From JAGVSR01 sp031413815 (GTDB lineage: Bacteria; Pseudomonadota; Alphaproteobacteria; Rhizobiales; Hyphomicrobiaceae), in the NCBI GenBank assembly GCA_031413815.1, contig JANOFU010000076.1, positions 1 through 40,932 of the forward strand: a stretch of DNA of 40,932 bases. The letters run 5' to 3'. Each line of letters begins with the position of its first letter. Positions within the stretch are counted from its first letter, which is position 1. The translations under genes were made by a program, and so were the position numbers. Shown piece by piece: positions 16,343 to 25,262 of the stretch. Below the pieces are notes generated by a model, which saw only the letters and a program-made list of their open reading frames with translations, made no database searches and was not told the DNA's origin.

Positions 16343-17701
16343 ATGAGCACCGAAGACAATCGCTTTTCAGCCCGCGCCGCCCGCTACGTCAAAGTTGGCG
16401 CCAATGTCGGCGGGATGGCCGCCAAGGTGGCGGGCCAGCGGCTGTTTGGCATTGAGGGGGACAAATCCAAGCAGGCGGTGCAGTTGGCCGCGGCCCTTGG
16501 CGGGCTGAAGGGACCCCTGATGAAAGTCGCCCAGCTTTTGTCGACGATTCCCGAAGCACTGCCCCCTGAGTACGCCCGCGAGTTGAGCCAGCTGCAAAGC
16601 CAAGCGCCGCCGATGGGACCGGCCTTTGTGCGCCGGCGGATGCTGGCGGAGTTGGGGCCGGATTGGCGCGGGCGGTTCGCCGCGTTCGATGAAACCTCGA
16701 CCGCGTCCGCATCACTTGGCCAGGTGCACCGCGCGACAGGACACGATGGCCGCGCGCTTGCCGTCAAGCTGCAGTATCCAGACATGCAGTCGGCGGTCGA
16801 AGCCGACCTCAACCAGCTCAAGATTGTGTTTGCTCTCCATGCGCGCATGGACCCCGGCGTGCACACGACGGAGATCTTGAAAGAGATTGCCGCACGGCTG
16901 CGCGAAGAGCTCGACTATGAATTGGAAGCGCGTCATGCGCAGCTTTATGGATTGATGTTTGCCAATGATCCGGCCATTCGCGTGCCGGAGATTGACGGCG
17001 CACTGTCATCCAAGCGGCTACTGACGATGACGTGGCTTGATGGCGCAAAGCTACTCGACCACAAAGCCGATCCGATGGAGCATCGCAACATCATTGCGCG
17101 CTCGATGTTCAAAGCGTGGTGGTATCCGTTTTCGCACTATGGTGTCATTCACGGCGATCCGCATTTGGGCAACTACACGGTATTTTCAGAAGACGGCGCG
17201 CCAGCCGGCATCAACCTGCTCGACTATGGCTGTATTCGTACCTTCCCAGTGCCGTTCGTGCGCGGCGTGCTCGATCTCTATAACGGTCTGCTGACCGGCA
17301 ACGACGAACAGGTGGCGCATGCCTACGACACGTGGGGCTTCCGCGGGCTCACCAAAGAACTGATGGAAGCGATGAACATCTGGGCGCGGTTCATTTATGG
17401 CCCGCTGCTCGATGATCGCGAACGCACCATCGCGGACGAGACCAATCCGGGCGAGTATGGCCGCCGGGAAGCGTTCGCCGTGCACAAAATTCTCAAAGAG
17501 AAGGGGCCTGTGTCGGTGCCGCGCGAGTTCGTGTTCATGGACCGCGCCGCGATCGGACTGGGCGGCGTGTTTCTGCATCTGGGTGCCAAGCAGAACTGGT
17601 ACCGCCTGTTCAACGAAACAATCGAGGGTTTCGAATTGGAAAAAGTCGAAGCGCGGCAGAAAGCAGCGTTCGCAGCGACAGGCGTGCCGCTGCCGGGGTA
17701 A
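16343..17701 (+). CDS. ABC1/AarF (UbiB-like) atypical kinase family protein
   Basis: 452 residues with the ABC1 fold: KVAQ at 61-64 in place of the usual KxGQ, the Ala-rich loop TASASLGQVHRA (120-131), Lys142 in AVKLQYP, the catalytic-loop HGDPHLGNY (270-278) and the metal-binding LLDYG (Asp294). Bacterial members support ubiquinone biosynthesis or other quinone and lipid roles. No membrane anchor is visible at the C-terminus, unlike E. coli UbiB, and no ubi genes are nearby, so I give no symbol. Start: ATG with GAAGG upstream. The stop codon directly abuts that of the convergent secreted-protein gene (TAATTA at 17699-17704). Confidence 0.87.
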   Translation: MSTEDNRFSARAARYVKVGANVGGMAAKVAGQRLFGIEGDKSKQAVQLAAALGGLKGPLMKVAQLLSTIPEALPPEYARELSQLQSQAPPMGPAFVRRRMLAELGPDWRGRFAAFDETSTASASLGQVHRATGHDGRALAVKLQYPDMQSAVEADLNQLKIVFALHARMDPGVHTTEILKEIAARLREELDYELEARHAQLYGLMFANDPAIRVPEIDGALSSKRLLTMTWLDGAKLLDHKADPMEHRNIIARSMFKAWWYPFSHYGVIHGDPHLGNYTVFSEDGAPAGINLLDYGCIRTFPVPFVRGVLDLYNGLLTGNDEQVAHAYDTWGFRGLTKELMEAMNIWARFIYGPLLDDRERTIADETNPGEYGRREAFAVHKILKEKGPVSVPREFVFMDRAAIGLGGVFLHLGAKQNWYRLFNETIEGFELEKVEARQKAAFAATGVPLPG

Positions 17702-18283
17702 TTAGCGCGTCGCGGCAGCTTTGGCTTTCCGGGCGTGATCGCGATACGCATTGACGATCTGCAACATGCCGGAGCGGATCGAAGGCCAGCGGTTGACGAA
17801 CTGCACAATGGGCCACGAAATCACACGGCCGACACCTTTGACGTTGCCGAGCCCGGGCGTCGCTTCCGTCGCCTTGTTGCTCTTGAACACGACGCGCGGA
17901 GCAAAGGTGGCCGTGATATCGAATGTACTTTTGGGCGTTGTGACGGTGCAGGTGACGGGCTGATCGGGGCTCTGGAAAATGTGATCGGCCTTGGCCATCG
18001 CCTCATCGACCTTGTCGCGGGCAATGCGCACAACCAGCTGGCACGTGACGTTTTCGACGTAACCGCGTGAGGCCACTTTCAGGTCGGCGCGTTCTTGCTC
18101 GGACAAGCTGAGGGGAAACAGGCAGGCGATCTCTTTGCCCGTGCCAGAGGTGAGTTCAGCGAAGCAATCTTCAGAGAGCGGTGCCGATGGCGGCGAACTG
18201 GGTTCGCTAATGGCAGAACCTGCAGCGGCAGCAATCGCAACGATACAACCCACCAGCGCGCGTGCTGATTTGGTCTTGATCAC
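17702..18283 (-). CDS. Secreted protein of unknown function, paralogue of its upstream neighbour
   Basis: 193 residues. A signal peptide (about 1-26) precedes a domain with four cysteines. Blocks such as CQLVVRIARDKVDEAMAKAD, VTCTV, and ITATFAPRVVFK followed by SMLQIVN-like helices line up with the adjacent gene product at 18280-19041, so the two arose by duplication. I do not recognise the family. Its ATG overlaps the TGA of the upstream gene by 4 nt (ATGA), so translation is coupled. Expected location: periplasm. No catalytic motif is visible; paired cysteines suggest disulfides. Confidence 0.78.
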   Translation of the reverse strand: MIKTKSARALVGCIVAIAAAAGSAISEPSSPPSAPLSEDCFAELTSGTGKEIACLFPLSLSEQERADLKVASRGYVENVTCQLVVRIARDKVDEAMAKADHIFQSPDQPVTCTVTTPKSTFDITATFAPRVVFKSNKATEATPGLGNVKGVGRVISWPIVQFVNRWPSIRSGMLQIVNAYRDHARKAKAAATR

Positions 18284-19041
18284 GGCGCGGCAGCGTCTGC
18301 TTTGGCCGGTGCTGGAGCGGCGGGCTTCGCCGCGGGCGTTTTGGGTTCCAGCGCCTTCGCCGTCGATCCCGTCGAGATCGGCTTCGCAGAAGCCTTCGCC
18401 TGAACAGCCGCCGCCGCGGCGATTTCTTTCGGGTCAGGCTTGGGCGTGCCATTGGCCTCATAGCGCTGGCCGCAGCGCTGATAGAGGAACTTATTGACCG
18501 ACTTGATCATGCTCTTGTGGAAGATGCCAAGGCTGTCTTCCAGGTTCGCCGCGGCCCATACGGTCGCCTTGATAGTGGATGGCCCGTCCAGGTCCGTCAG
18601 GTTGATCCAGATTTTGTCGGCCCTGCCGTTCTTGAATTCCAGCTTGGGTGCAAGCTTGGCTGTAACGGGCTTGGCCACGCCCTCGCGTTCAACCATGCAT
18701 TTGACGGTTTGGGGCGGCACATGGATGGTGTGTTCAGGCTTGGTCAGCGCCGCGATGATCTCGGCCCGGTCGAGGTCCAAAGTCACCGCACATTGGGCGT
18801 CGCCGAACCCCCATTTGACAACTTTACTTTCGCCTTTCTTCAGGGTGTCTTTGGTCCAAGTCTTCGACACCGCACACTTGAGATCGTCGCCGGTGGGCTT
18901 CTTGCCAAGCGCCATGGTGCACAGGCGCCGTTCACAGGCCTTCAAGGCTTCGGCTTCGTTCGCCGCAGGTTCGAGCGCGTGGGCGCTGGCTGGCACGAGC
19001 AGCGTGACGCTTGCAAGCAATGCTGCGAAACGCCGGCGCAT
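18280..19041 (-). CDS. Secreted protein of unknown function with Ala/Pro/Lys-rich tail
   Basis: 253 residues from the ATG at 19041, which opens a clear signal peptide (MRRRFAALLASVTLLVPASA). Upstream in-frame sequence to 19245 looks non-coding and was left out. The middle domain (about 35-190) has cysteines in ACERRLC, LKCAV, AQCAV and VKCMV, and a C-terminal helix pair ending FLYQRCGQRY. The last 60 residues are an Ala/Pro/Lys-rich disordered tail. The middle domain is homologous to the next gene in the operon. The family is not recognised. The two genes overlap by 4 nt, and the products probably act together in the periplasm. Confidence 0.78.
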   Translation of the reverse strand: MRRRFAALLASVTLLVPASAHALEPAANEAEALKACERRLCTMALGKKPTGDDLKCAVSKTWTKDTLKKGESKVVKWGFGDAQCAVTLDLDRAEIIAALTKPEHTIHVPPQTVKCMVEREGVAKPVTAKLAPKLEFKNGRADKIWINLTDLDGPSTIKATVWAAANLEDSLGIFHKSMIKSVNKFLYQRCGQRYEANGTPKPDPKEIAAAAAVQAKASAKPISTGSTAKALEPKTPAAKPAAPAPAKADAAAP

Positions 19042-19295
19042 GATGGTTTTGGATACATGGGACAAGAGCTTAAACCCCTCAATTGCCGTAACTTTCTGGC
19101 GAGACCCGTTGATCTGAGCGATGCGTCGTGGCACCGGAATTTGCCAGCATTGAGGCTGTCCGTCCAATACGGCTGGTTGAGCGGTAAGCCAAAGGCCTCC
19201 CACACATCGCAAACTGCGCTGCTGGGCCGCTTGAAGCGCGGCCAACGTTGGGTTAGGTACAGACAGATGAATCCAGAGCTTAAGTAGGGGGAACC

Positions 19296-19439
19296 ATGAG
19301 CATCGATCCGACCGGCGGCCATCCAGCGATGGACTATTCCGAGCACACGCGCACCTACGCCAACGTGTTGTCGTTCACGAAGATCGCAATCGTGTTTCTC
19401 ATCTGCTTGTTGGCCGCAATGTACTTCTTCCTGGTCTAA
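19296..19439 (+). CDS. aa3-type cytochrome c oxidase subunit IV family protein
   Basis: A 47-residue protein with a polar N-terminus and one membrane helix, too short for most gene finders. It contains the family signature DYSEHTRTYANVLSFTK (13-29), then a hydrophobic segment (30-46). AGGGGGA lies just before the ATG. The family is the small bacterial subunit IV that sits beside the aa3 oxidase core. In many alphaproteobacteria this gene lies immediately upstream of pntA, exactly as here, although the other cox genes are elsewhere. A strong terminator follows, so it seems to be its own transcription unit. Confidence 0.88.
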   Translation: MSIDPTGGHPAMDYSEHTRTYANVLSFTKIAIVFLICLLAAMYFFLV

Positions 19440-19497
19440 GTACGACAGGCACCCGTCAGTTCACGCTAAGGGTACCCTTGGACGGCGTGCTGCAACC

Positions 19498-19531
19498 AAG
19501 GAAGTCCAGCTTCTGGGCTTCCTTTCTTCTT
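19498..19531 (+). terminator. Rho-independent terminator between cox subunit IV and pntAA
   Basis: AAGGAAGTCCAG (19498-19509) pairs with CTGGGCTTCCTT (19513-19524) around a 3-nt loop, 12 bp with one G-U pair, followed by a T-rich run (TCTTCTT). It ends 60 bp before the pntAA start, so pnt needs a promoter overlapping this site, or the hairpin acts as an attenuator. Confidence 0.82.
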
Positions 19532-19591
19532 GATGAACCCTGACCTCCCCATCGCGGCTGCGCTTATGCCGCCCGCTCAACGGACGCCTCA

Positions 19592-20731
19592 ATGATCACC
19601 ATTGCAGTTACTGCGGAGGGAGCGGACGAACCGCGCGTTGCGATTTCGCCCGAGACCGTCAAGAAGCTTGTGGCGCTTGGCGCCACCGTGCGCGTCCAGT
19701 CCGGCGCGGGGCTGCGATCCCGCTTCTCCGATGACATGCTGAAGGCGCAGGGCGCGGAGATTGCCGCCAGTGCGGACGCGGCCATTTCGGGTGCTGACAT
19801 CCTGTTGAAGGTGCGCCGCCCGTCGAACGAAGAATTAAAAGCACTGAAGCCCGGCGCGCTGGTCGCCGCCATGATCGAGCCGTTTGGTGACCGCGCGGCA
19901 CTGGACACTGCGGCGGCCGCGGGAGCGACACTGTTCTCCATGGAATTCATGCCGCGCATCACGCGCGCGCAGTCGATGGACGTGCTGTCGAGCCAGGCCA
20001 ACTTGGCTGGCTACAAGGCCGTTGTCGATGGCGCTTCGATGTTCGGCCAAGCCTTGCCGATGATGATGACGGCGGCCGGCACCGTTCCAGCTGCGAAAAT
20101 TTTCATCATGGGAGTCGGCGTTGCGGGGTTGCAGGCCATCGCCACCGCGCGCCGTATGGGTGCCATCGTGACGGCGACTGACGTTCGGCCCGCGACGAAA
20201 GAGCAGGTGCAGTCGCTGGGTGCAAAGTTTGTCGCGATTGAAGACGACGAGTTTAAGCAGGCGCAAACGGCCGCTGGCTATGCCAAGCCGATGTCGCCCG
20301 AGTATCAGGCCAAGCAAGCCGAGCTGGTGTCAAACCACATCAAGATTCAGGATATCGTGATCACGACCGCGCTGATCCCTGGCCGTCCCGCACCGCGTCT
20401 GATCACGCGCGCCATGGTCGACAGCATGAAGCCGGGTTCGGTGATCGTCGATCTGGCAGCGGAACGCGGCGGCAATTGCGAAGCAACGGTTCCTGGCCAG
20501 ACGGTCGATGTCGGCGGCGTCAAAATCGCGGGGCCCCTTAATCTGGCAGGATCTGTCGCGGTCAATGCATCGAGCCTCTACGCCAAGAACCTCTACGCCT
20601 TCCTTGAGACAATGATCGACAAGAAAGAAAAAGCGCTGAAAATCAACTGGGACGACGAGATCATCACCGGCACGCTGGTGGCCAAAGATGGCAAGGTCGT
20701 CCACCCCAATCTGCAGCCCAAGGCCGCGTGA
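19592..20731 (+). CDS. pntAA: NAD(P) transhydrogenase subunit alpha part 1 (domain I, NAD(H)-binding)
   Basis: 379 residues of the AlaDH/PNT fold. The N-terminal half starts with the family pattern TAEGADEPRVAISPETVKKL; the Rossmann motif GVGVAGLQAIATARRMGA binds NAD; and PGRPAPRLITRAMVDSMKPG and the DLAAERGGNCE loop are conserved. It is the soluble dI subunit of the proton-pumping transhydrogenase that makes NADPH from NADH at the inner membrane. Splitting of alpha into two genes is the alphaproteobacterial form. pntAB follows 10 bp downstream. A GGACG precedes the ATG. Confidence 0.95.
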   Translation: MITIAVTAEGADEPRVAISPETVKKLVALGATVRVQSGAGLRSRFSDDMLKAQGAEIAASADAAISGADILLKVRRPSNEELKALKPGALVAAMIEPFGDRAALDTAAAAGATLFSMEFMPRITRAQSMDVLSSQANLAGYKAVVDGASMFGQALPMMMTAAGTVPAAKIFIMGVGVAGLQAIATARRMGAIVTATDVRPATKEQVQSLGAKFVAIEDDEFKQAQTAAGYAKPMSPEYQAKQAELVSNHIKIQDIVITTALIPGRPAPRLITRAMVDSMKPGSVIVDLAAERGGNCEATVPGQTVDVGGVKIAGPLNLAGSVAVNASSLYAKNLYAFLETMIDKKEKALKINWDDEIITGTLVAKDGKVVHPNLQPKAA

Positions 20732-20741
20732 GGATCCCGTC

Positions 20742-21155
20742 ATGACGCTTGTTAGATCTGCACTCCTGGCCGTCGTTTCACTGGTCGTTCTGTCACAATC
20801 GGCCTTCGCGGCGGATGGCACCGGTGGCACCGTCGATCCAGTGATTTACCGGCTGATGGTGTTCGCGATGGCGATCTTCGTTGGTTATTACGTCGTGTGG
20901 AGCGTGACCCCCGCGCTGCACACACCGCTGATGGCTGTCACCAACGCAATCTCGTCGGTGATTGTGGTCGGCGCACTGCTGGCGTGCGCGGTTGACGGCA
21001 TGATGTCTGGCAGTTTTGCCGCGCGCGTCTTCGGCTTCGCCGCGCTGATCATGGCCTCGGTCAATATCTTCGGCGGCTTCCTGGTCACGCAGCGCATGCT
21101 GGCGATGTACAAGAAGAAAGACACCCCCGCCAAACCAGCAAATCAGAAGACTTAA
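20742..21155 (+). CDS. pntAB: NAD(P) transhydrogenase subunit alpha part 2 (membrane)
   Basis: 137 residues: an N-terminal hydrophobic or signal-like segment (about 5-23), then three membrane helices (VIYRLMVFAMAIFVGYYVVW, then around SSVIVVGALLACAV and VFGFAALIMASVNIFGGFLV), ending in a short basic tail. This is the N-terminal part of the transhydrogenase membrane domain II, which carries the proton pathway together with PntB. The start at 20742 follows GAGGATCCC and lies 10 bp after pntAA. It is part of the pntAA-pntAB-pntB operon. Confidence 0.93.
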   Translation: MTLVRSALLAVVSLVVLSQSAFAADGTGGTVDPVIYRLMVFAMAIFVGYYVVWSVTPALHTPLMAVTNAISSVIVVGALLACAVDGMMSGSFAARVFGFAALIMASVNIFGGFLVTQRMLAMYKKKDTPAKPANQKT

Positions 21156-21215
21156 ATGCCTGCTTCAACCGCATCGTACTTGCGCATCGCGCCCGTCTGA
21201 CTTTGAGAGGATTAC

Positions 21216-22625
21216 ATGGCTTTGTCGCCCAACGCCGCCGCCCTGCTCTACCTCGTTGCGGGTGTGCTGTTCATCCTCGCGCTGCGTGGCCTGTCGCATC
21301 CTGAGACCTCGCGCCAAGGCAACACTTTCGGCATGGCCGGTATGGGCATTGCGATCGTGACCACGCTGGCGCTGGGCGCACCGGGCTTCTTGGGCTGGAT
21401 CCTGATTTTAGCGGGCCTCGGCATCGGCGGGTTCTTCGGCGCCAAGCTGGCGCGCGAAATTCCGATGACTCAGATGCCGGAGCTGGTGGCGGGCTTCCAT
21501 TCGCTTGTGGGTTTGGCGGCCGTGTGTGTGGCTGCAGCGGCGATGTACGCGCCCGAAGCGTTCGGCATCGGCACGCAGGACAGCATCGCGGCGGCGAGCG
21601 CTTTCGAAATGGCCCTGGGTGCTGCGATTGGCGCCATTACGTTCACCGGTTCGGTGATCGCGTTCGCCAAGCTATCGGGCAAAATGTCGGGCGCGCCGAT
21701 CATGCTGCCCATGCGCCACGTCATCAACGGTGCGCTGTTCCTGAGTATCATCTGGCTGATTTACATGTTCTGCGCCACGGGCGGCGGCGCTGGCTACTTC
21801 TGGCTGATCGTCGCCACATCGCTTCTGTTTGGTGTGCTGATCATCATTCCGATCGGCGGAGCTGACATGCCGGTCGTCGTATCGATGCTGAACTCTTATT
21901 CCGGTTGGGCGGCCGCCGGCATCGGCTTCACGCTGGGCAACATCGCATTGATCATCACCGGCGCGCTCGTTGGCTCGTCGGGCGCGATCCTGTCGTACAT
22001 CATGTGCAAGGCGATGAACCGCTCGTTTATCTCGGTCATCGCGGGTGGGTTCGGCGGCGAGACAGCCGGCCCTGCGGCGGCTGGCGGCGAACAAAAACCT
22101 GTGAAGCTCGGCGGCGCGGACGATGCGGCCTATCTGATGAAGAACGCCCAGAAAGTGATCATCGTGCCAGGCTACGGTATGGCCGTGGCGCAGGCTCAGC
22201 ATGCGTTGCGCGAGATGGCGGACACGCTGAAAAAGGCGGGCGTTGAGGTGAAGTACGCGATCCACCCGGTTGCCGGCCGCATGCCGGGCCACATGAACGT
22301 GCTGCTGGCCGAAGCCAACGTGCCCTACGATGAAGTGTTCGAACTCGAAGACATCAATTCGGAATTTTCGCAGACCGACGCGGTCTACGTGATCGGCGCC
22401 AACGACGTCGTCAATCCGGCGGCAGAAACCGATAAGACCTCACCGATCTTCGGCATGCCCGTACTGCAGGTGTGGAAAGCGGGCACCGTGCTGTTCAACA
22501 AGCGCTCACTCGCGTCAGGCTATGCCGGCATCGATAACTCGCTGTTCTACAACGCCAACACCGTGATGGTGCTGGGCGACGCCAAGAAGATGACCGAAGA
22601 AATCGCCAAGGCCTTAGCGCACTAG
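21216..22625 (+). CDS. pntB: NAD(P) transhydrogenase subunit beta
   Basis: 469 residues. About nine membrane helices (1-270) complete domain II; the C-terminal domain III (about 290-469) binds NADP(H), with the GYGMAVAQAQHALREM fingerprint, KYAIHPVAGRMPGHMNVLLAE, and the closing NTVMVLGDAKKM. It completes the proton-translocating transhydrogenase with PntAA and PntAB. GAGAGGA precedes the ATG, 60 bp after pntAB. Domain composition and length are normal for the family. Confidence 0.95.
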   Translation: MALSPNAAALLYLVAGVLFILALRGLSHPETSRQGNTFGMAGMGIAIVTTLALGAPGFLGWILILAGLGIGGFFGAKLAREIPMTQMPELVAGFHSLVGLAAVCVAAAAMYAPEAFGIGTQDSIAAASAFEMALGAAIGAITFTGSVIAFAKLSGKMSGAPIMLPMRHVINGALFLSIIWLIYMFCATGGGAGYFWLIVATSLLFGVLIIIPIGGADMPVVVSMLNSYSGWAAAGIGFTLGNIALIITGALVGSSGAILSYIMCKAMNRSFISVIAGGFGGETAGPAAAGGEQKPVKLGGADDAAYLMKNAQKVIIVPGYGMAVAQAQHALREMADTLKKAGVEVKYAIHPVAGRMPGHMNVLLAEANVPYDEVFELEDINSEFSQTDAVYVIGANDVVNPAAETDKTSPIFGMPVLQVWKAGTVLFNKRSLASGYAGIDNSLFYNANTVMVLGDAKKMTEEIAKALAH

Positions 22626-22942
22626 CGCCGTGCTGTGCGCGCCGCCCGGCCTAGCGACGTAGCGGGTCTGCCGCTGGCGGACGAGACGACTTCAGAAGTG
22701 ATCGTGTGATCCATTGTGCTGCGTTACAAGACGTGGTGACATTATGAACTGGGCCGATTGGCAATGCGGGCGGCCACAGCTTCGCGAGCAGCTGCCTAAA
22801 TAAGCACAAGTGCATGACCATAACGATCAGCTTCTCTGATGGCAGTCGTCAGAAGGAAAGGTTTTACGTTATCGGCTTCATTCGGTAGATCCTGTTCAAA
22901 TCAAAGAGCTTTGTGCATCAGGCACCGCGCTTAGGAGACGAC
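22626..22942. other. Intergenic region between pntB and katG
   Basis: No gene is seen in these 317 bp. The first part is GC-rich with a small GCGG/CCGC hairpin after pntB; the later part is less GC-rich and should carry the katG promoter. I found no convincing OxyR or Fur box. The only palindrome near the gene is ATCAG/CTGAT around CTTCT (about 22826-22840). Confidence 0.45.
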
Positions 22943-25144
22943 ATGAACGAGATCAGCAAGTGCCCCATGCACGGGACGCCCGCCAATGTGACGTTCGGGG
23001 CGAGATCAAACCGGGACTGGTGGCCAAACCAGCTGAACCTGAAAGTCCTGCATCAGAACCCAATTGCCGGTAACCCGATGGGTCCAGCGTTCAACTACGC
23101 CGAGGAATTCAAGACGCTCGACCTCACAGCTCTCAAGCGGGATCTCACCGCGCTGATGACCGACAGTCAGCACTGGTGGCCTGCCGACTATGGCCACTAC
23201 GGCGGTCTGTTTATTCGCATGGCATGGCATAGCGCAGGCACCTACCGCACGGCGGATGGCCGTGGCGGTGCCGGATCGGGCACGCAGCGGTTTGCACCCC
23301 TCAACAGTTGGCCGGACAACGGCAACCTCGACAAAGCGCGGCGGCTGTTGTGGCCGGTCAAGAAAAAGTACGGCAACAAGATCTCGTGGGCCGATCTGAT
23401 GATTTTGGCCGGCAATGTCGGCATCGAGTCGATGGGTGGCAAAACGTTCGGCTTCGCTGGCGGGCGTGAGGATGTCTGGGAGCCCGAGGAGGACATCTAC
23501 TGGGGTGCTGAGGATACCTGGCTTGGCGACACGCGGTACTCCGGCGATCGCGAATTGGCGAACCCGCTTGCCGCCGTGCAAATGGGTCTCATCTACGTCA
23601 ATCCGGAAGGCCCGAACGGCACGCCCGATCCGGTGGCTTCGGCGCGCGACATCCGCGAAACCTTTAAGCGTATGGCTATGAATGACTACGAGACAGTCGC
23701 GCTAACGGCCGGCGGCCACACCTTCGGCAAGACGCATGGCGCGGGTGACACGTCGCACGTGGGCGTCGCGCCCGAGGCCGCGCCGATCGAAGCGATGGGC
23801 TTCGGCTGGCTCAGCACCTACAAAAGCGGCAAGGGCCGTGACACTATCACCAGCGGCCTGGAAGGCGCCTGGACCCCCAATCCAATCCAGTGGGATATGG
23901 GTTATTTCGATATGCTGCTCGGCTACGAGTGGGACCTTGTCAAGAGCCCGGCCGGCGCCTGGCAGTGGACGCCGAAGGACATCAAGGCCGAGCACATGGC
24001 GCCGGATGCGGAAGATCCGTCCAAGAAGGTGCCGATCATCATGACCACAGCCGACATGGCGATGCGCATGGATCCGGCTTACGAGAAGGTTTCGCGCCAC
24101 TTCCACCAGAACCCGGACGAGTTCGCAGACGCCTTCGCCCGCGCCTGGTTCAAGCTCACGCACCGCGACATGGGCCCGAAGGCTCGCTACCTCGGTTCGG
24201 AAGTTCCGGCCGAAGACTTGATCTGGCAGGACCCCATTCCGGCTGTCGATCACCCGCTGATCGATGACAAGGACATCGCTAACCTCAAGGCCATGATCCT
24301 GGGTTCGGGTCTGTCTGGGCCGGAGCTGGTTTCAACGGCTTGGGCGTCGGCGTCTACGTTTCGTGGATCGGATAAGCGCGGCGGCGCAAACGGTGCGCGC
24401 GTGCGTCTCAGCCCGCAGAAGGATTGGGCAGTCAACGAGCCGGCCCAGCTCGCCAAGGTGCTGACCGCACTTGAAGGCGTCCAGACGGCGTTCAACAGTT
24501 CGGCACCGGGCGGCAAGAAAGTGTCTCTTGCGGATCTTATTGTTCTGGGCGGATGCGCGGCGGTCGAGCAGGCGGCGAACGCTGCCGGGCACATCATCGA
24601 GGTTGCGTTCACGCCGGGCCGGATGGACGCTTCGGCAGAGCACACCGACGCCGGCTCCTTTGACGTGCTGGAACCCGAGGCGGACGGCTTCCGCAATTAC
24701 TTAAAGACGAAGTACGCCGTATCGGCGGAAGAAATGCTCGTCGACAAGGCGCAGTTGCTGGGGCTGACCGCGCCTGAGATGACGGCACTTGTGGGCGGCC
24801 TGCGTGTTCTGGGAGCCAACTCCGGCCAATCCTTGCACGGCGTTTTCACAACGCAGCCCGGCAAACTCACCAACGATTTCTTCGTCAACGTGCTCGATAC
24901 AAACACGGAATGGCAGGCGGTCTCTGAGGATCAGCTCGGATTTGCGGGCCGTGACCGCAAGACGGGCTTAGTCAAGTGGACGGGCACGCGTGTCGATCTG
25001 GTGTTCGGTTCGAACTCGCTGCTGCGTGGCCTGGCGGAAGTCTATGCGCAGGACGACGGTAAGCAGAAGTTCGTGCGCGACTTCGTGGCCGCGTGGACCA
25101 AGGTCATGAATGCGGATCGTTTTGATCTGGCTCAGGTCGCTTGA
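22943..25144 (+). CDS. katG: Catalase-peroxidase
   Basis: 733 residues, class I haem peroxidase fold in two homologous halves. Distal pocket Arg92, Trp95 and His96 lie in IRMAWHSAGTYR; the Met-Tyr-Trp adduct residues fit Trp95, Tyr218 (GLIYVNPEGP) and Met244; the proximal haem ligand is His259 in AGGHTFGKTHGAGD. It removes hydrogen peroxide in the cytosol by catalase and peroxidase chemistry. The start at 22943 is backed by TAGGAGACGAC; a GTG at 22913 was discarded. No oxyR is in the window. It is probably monocistronic. Confidence 0.96.
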   Translation: MNEISKCPMHGTPANVTFGARSNRDWWPNQLNLKVLHQNPIAGNPMGPAFNYAEEFKTLDLTALKRDLTALMTDSQHWWPADYGHYGGLFIRMAWHSAGTYRTADGRGGAGSGTQRFAPLNSWPDNGNLDKARRLLWPVKKKYGNKISWADLMILAGNVGIESMGGKTFGFAGGREDVWEPEEDIYWGAEDTWLGDTRYSGDRELANPLAAVQMGLIYVNPEGPNGTPDPVASARDIRETFKRMAMNDYETVALTAGGHTFGKTHGAGDTSHVGVAPEAAPIEAMGFGWLSTYKSGKGRDTITSGLEGAWTPNPIQWDMGYFDMLLGYEWDLVKSPAGAWQWTPKDIKAEHMAPDAEDPSKKVPIIMTTADMAMRMDPAYEKVSRHFHQNPDEFADAFARAWFKLTHRDMGPKARYLGSEVPAEDLIWQDPIPAVDHPLIDDKDIANLKAMILGSGLSGPELVSTAWASASTFRGSDKRGGANGARVRLSPQKDWAVNEPAQLAKVLTALEGVQTAFNSSAPGGKKVSLADLIVLGGCAAVEQAANAAGHIIEVAFTPGRMDASAEHTDAGSFDVLEPEADGFRNYLKTKYAVSAEEMLVDKAQLLGLTAPEMTALVGGLRVLGANSGQSLHGVFTTQPGKLTNDFFVNVLDTNTEWQAVSEDQLGFAGRDRKTGLVKWTGTRVDLVFGSNSLLRGLAEVYAQDDGKQKFVRDFVAAWTKVMNADRFDLAQVA

Positions 25145-25227
25145 TCCGGCCAAAGTGATCGACCCGGTATGTGGTCCTCCTCTCTCGGGGGTGACTTGCT
25201 GCATCCTGCAAGTGACTTAAGGCCGGA
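25145..25227. repeat. Nested inverted repeats after katG
   Basis: TCCGGCC (25145-25151) pairs with GGCCGGA (25221-25227), enclosing an inner stem ACTTGC/GCAAGT around TGCATCCT (about 25194-25213). It could end katG transcription or fold in the leader of the zinc-ribbon gene. No T tract is seen. Confidence 0.35.
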
Positions 25228-25262
25228 CGTTCACCCCGATCGGTCGAAGAGGCATCCCCCCC

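Noticed and set aside
22913..22942. Upstream GTG start for katG
   Set aside because: TAGGAGACGAC lies between it and the ATG at 22943, which matches the family start.
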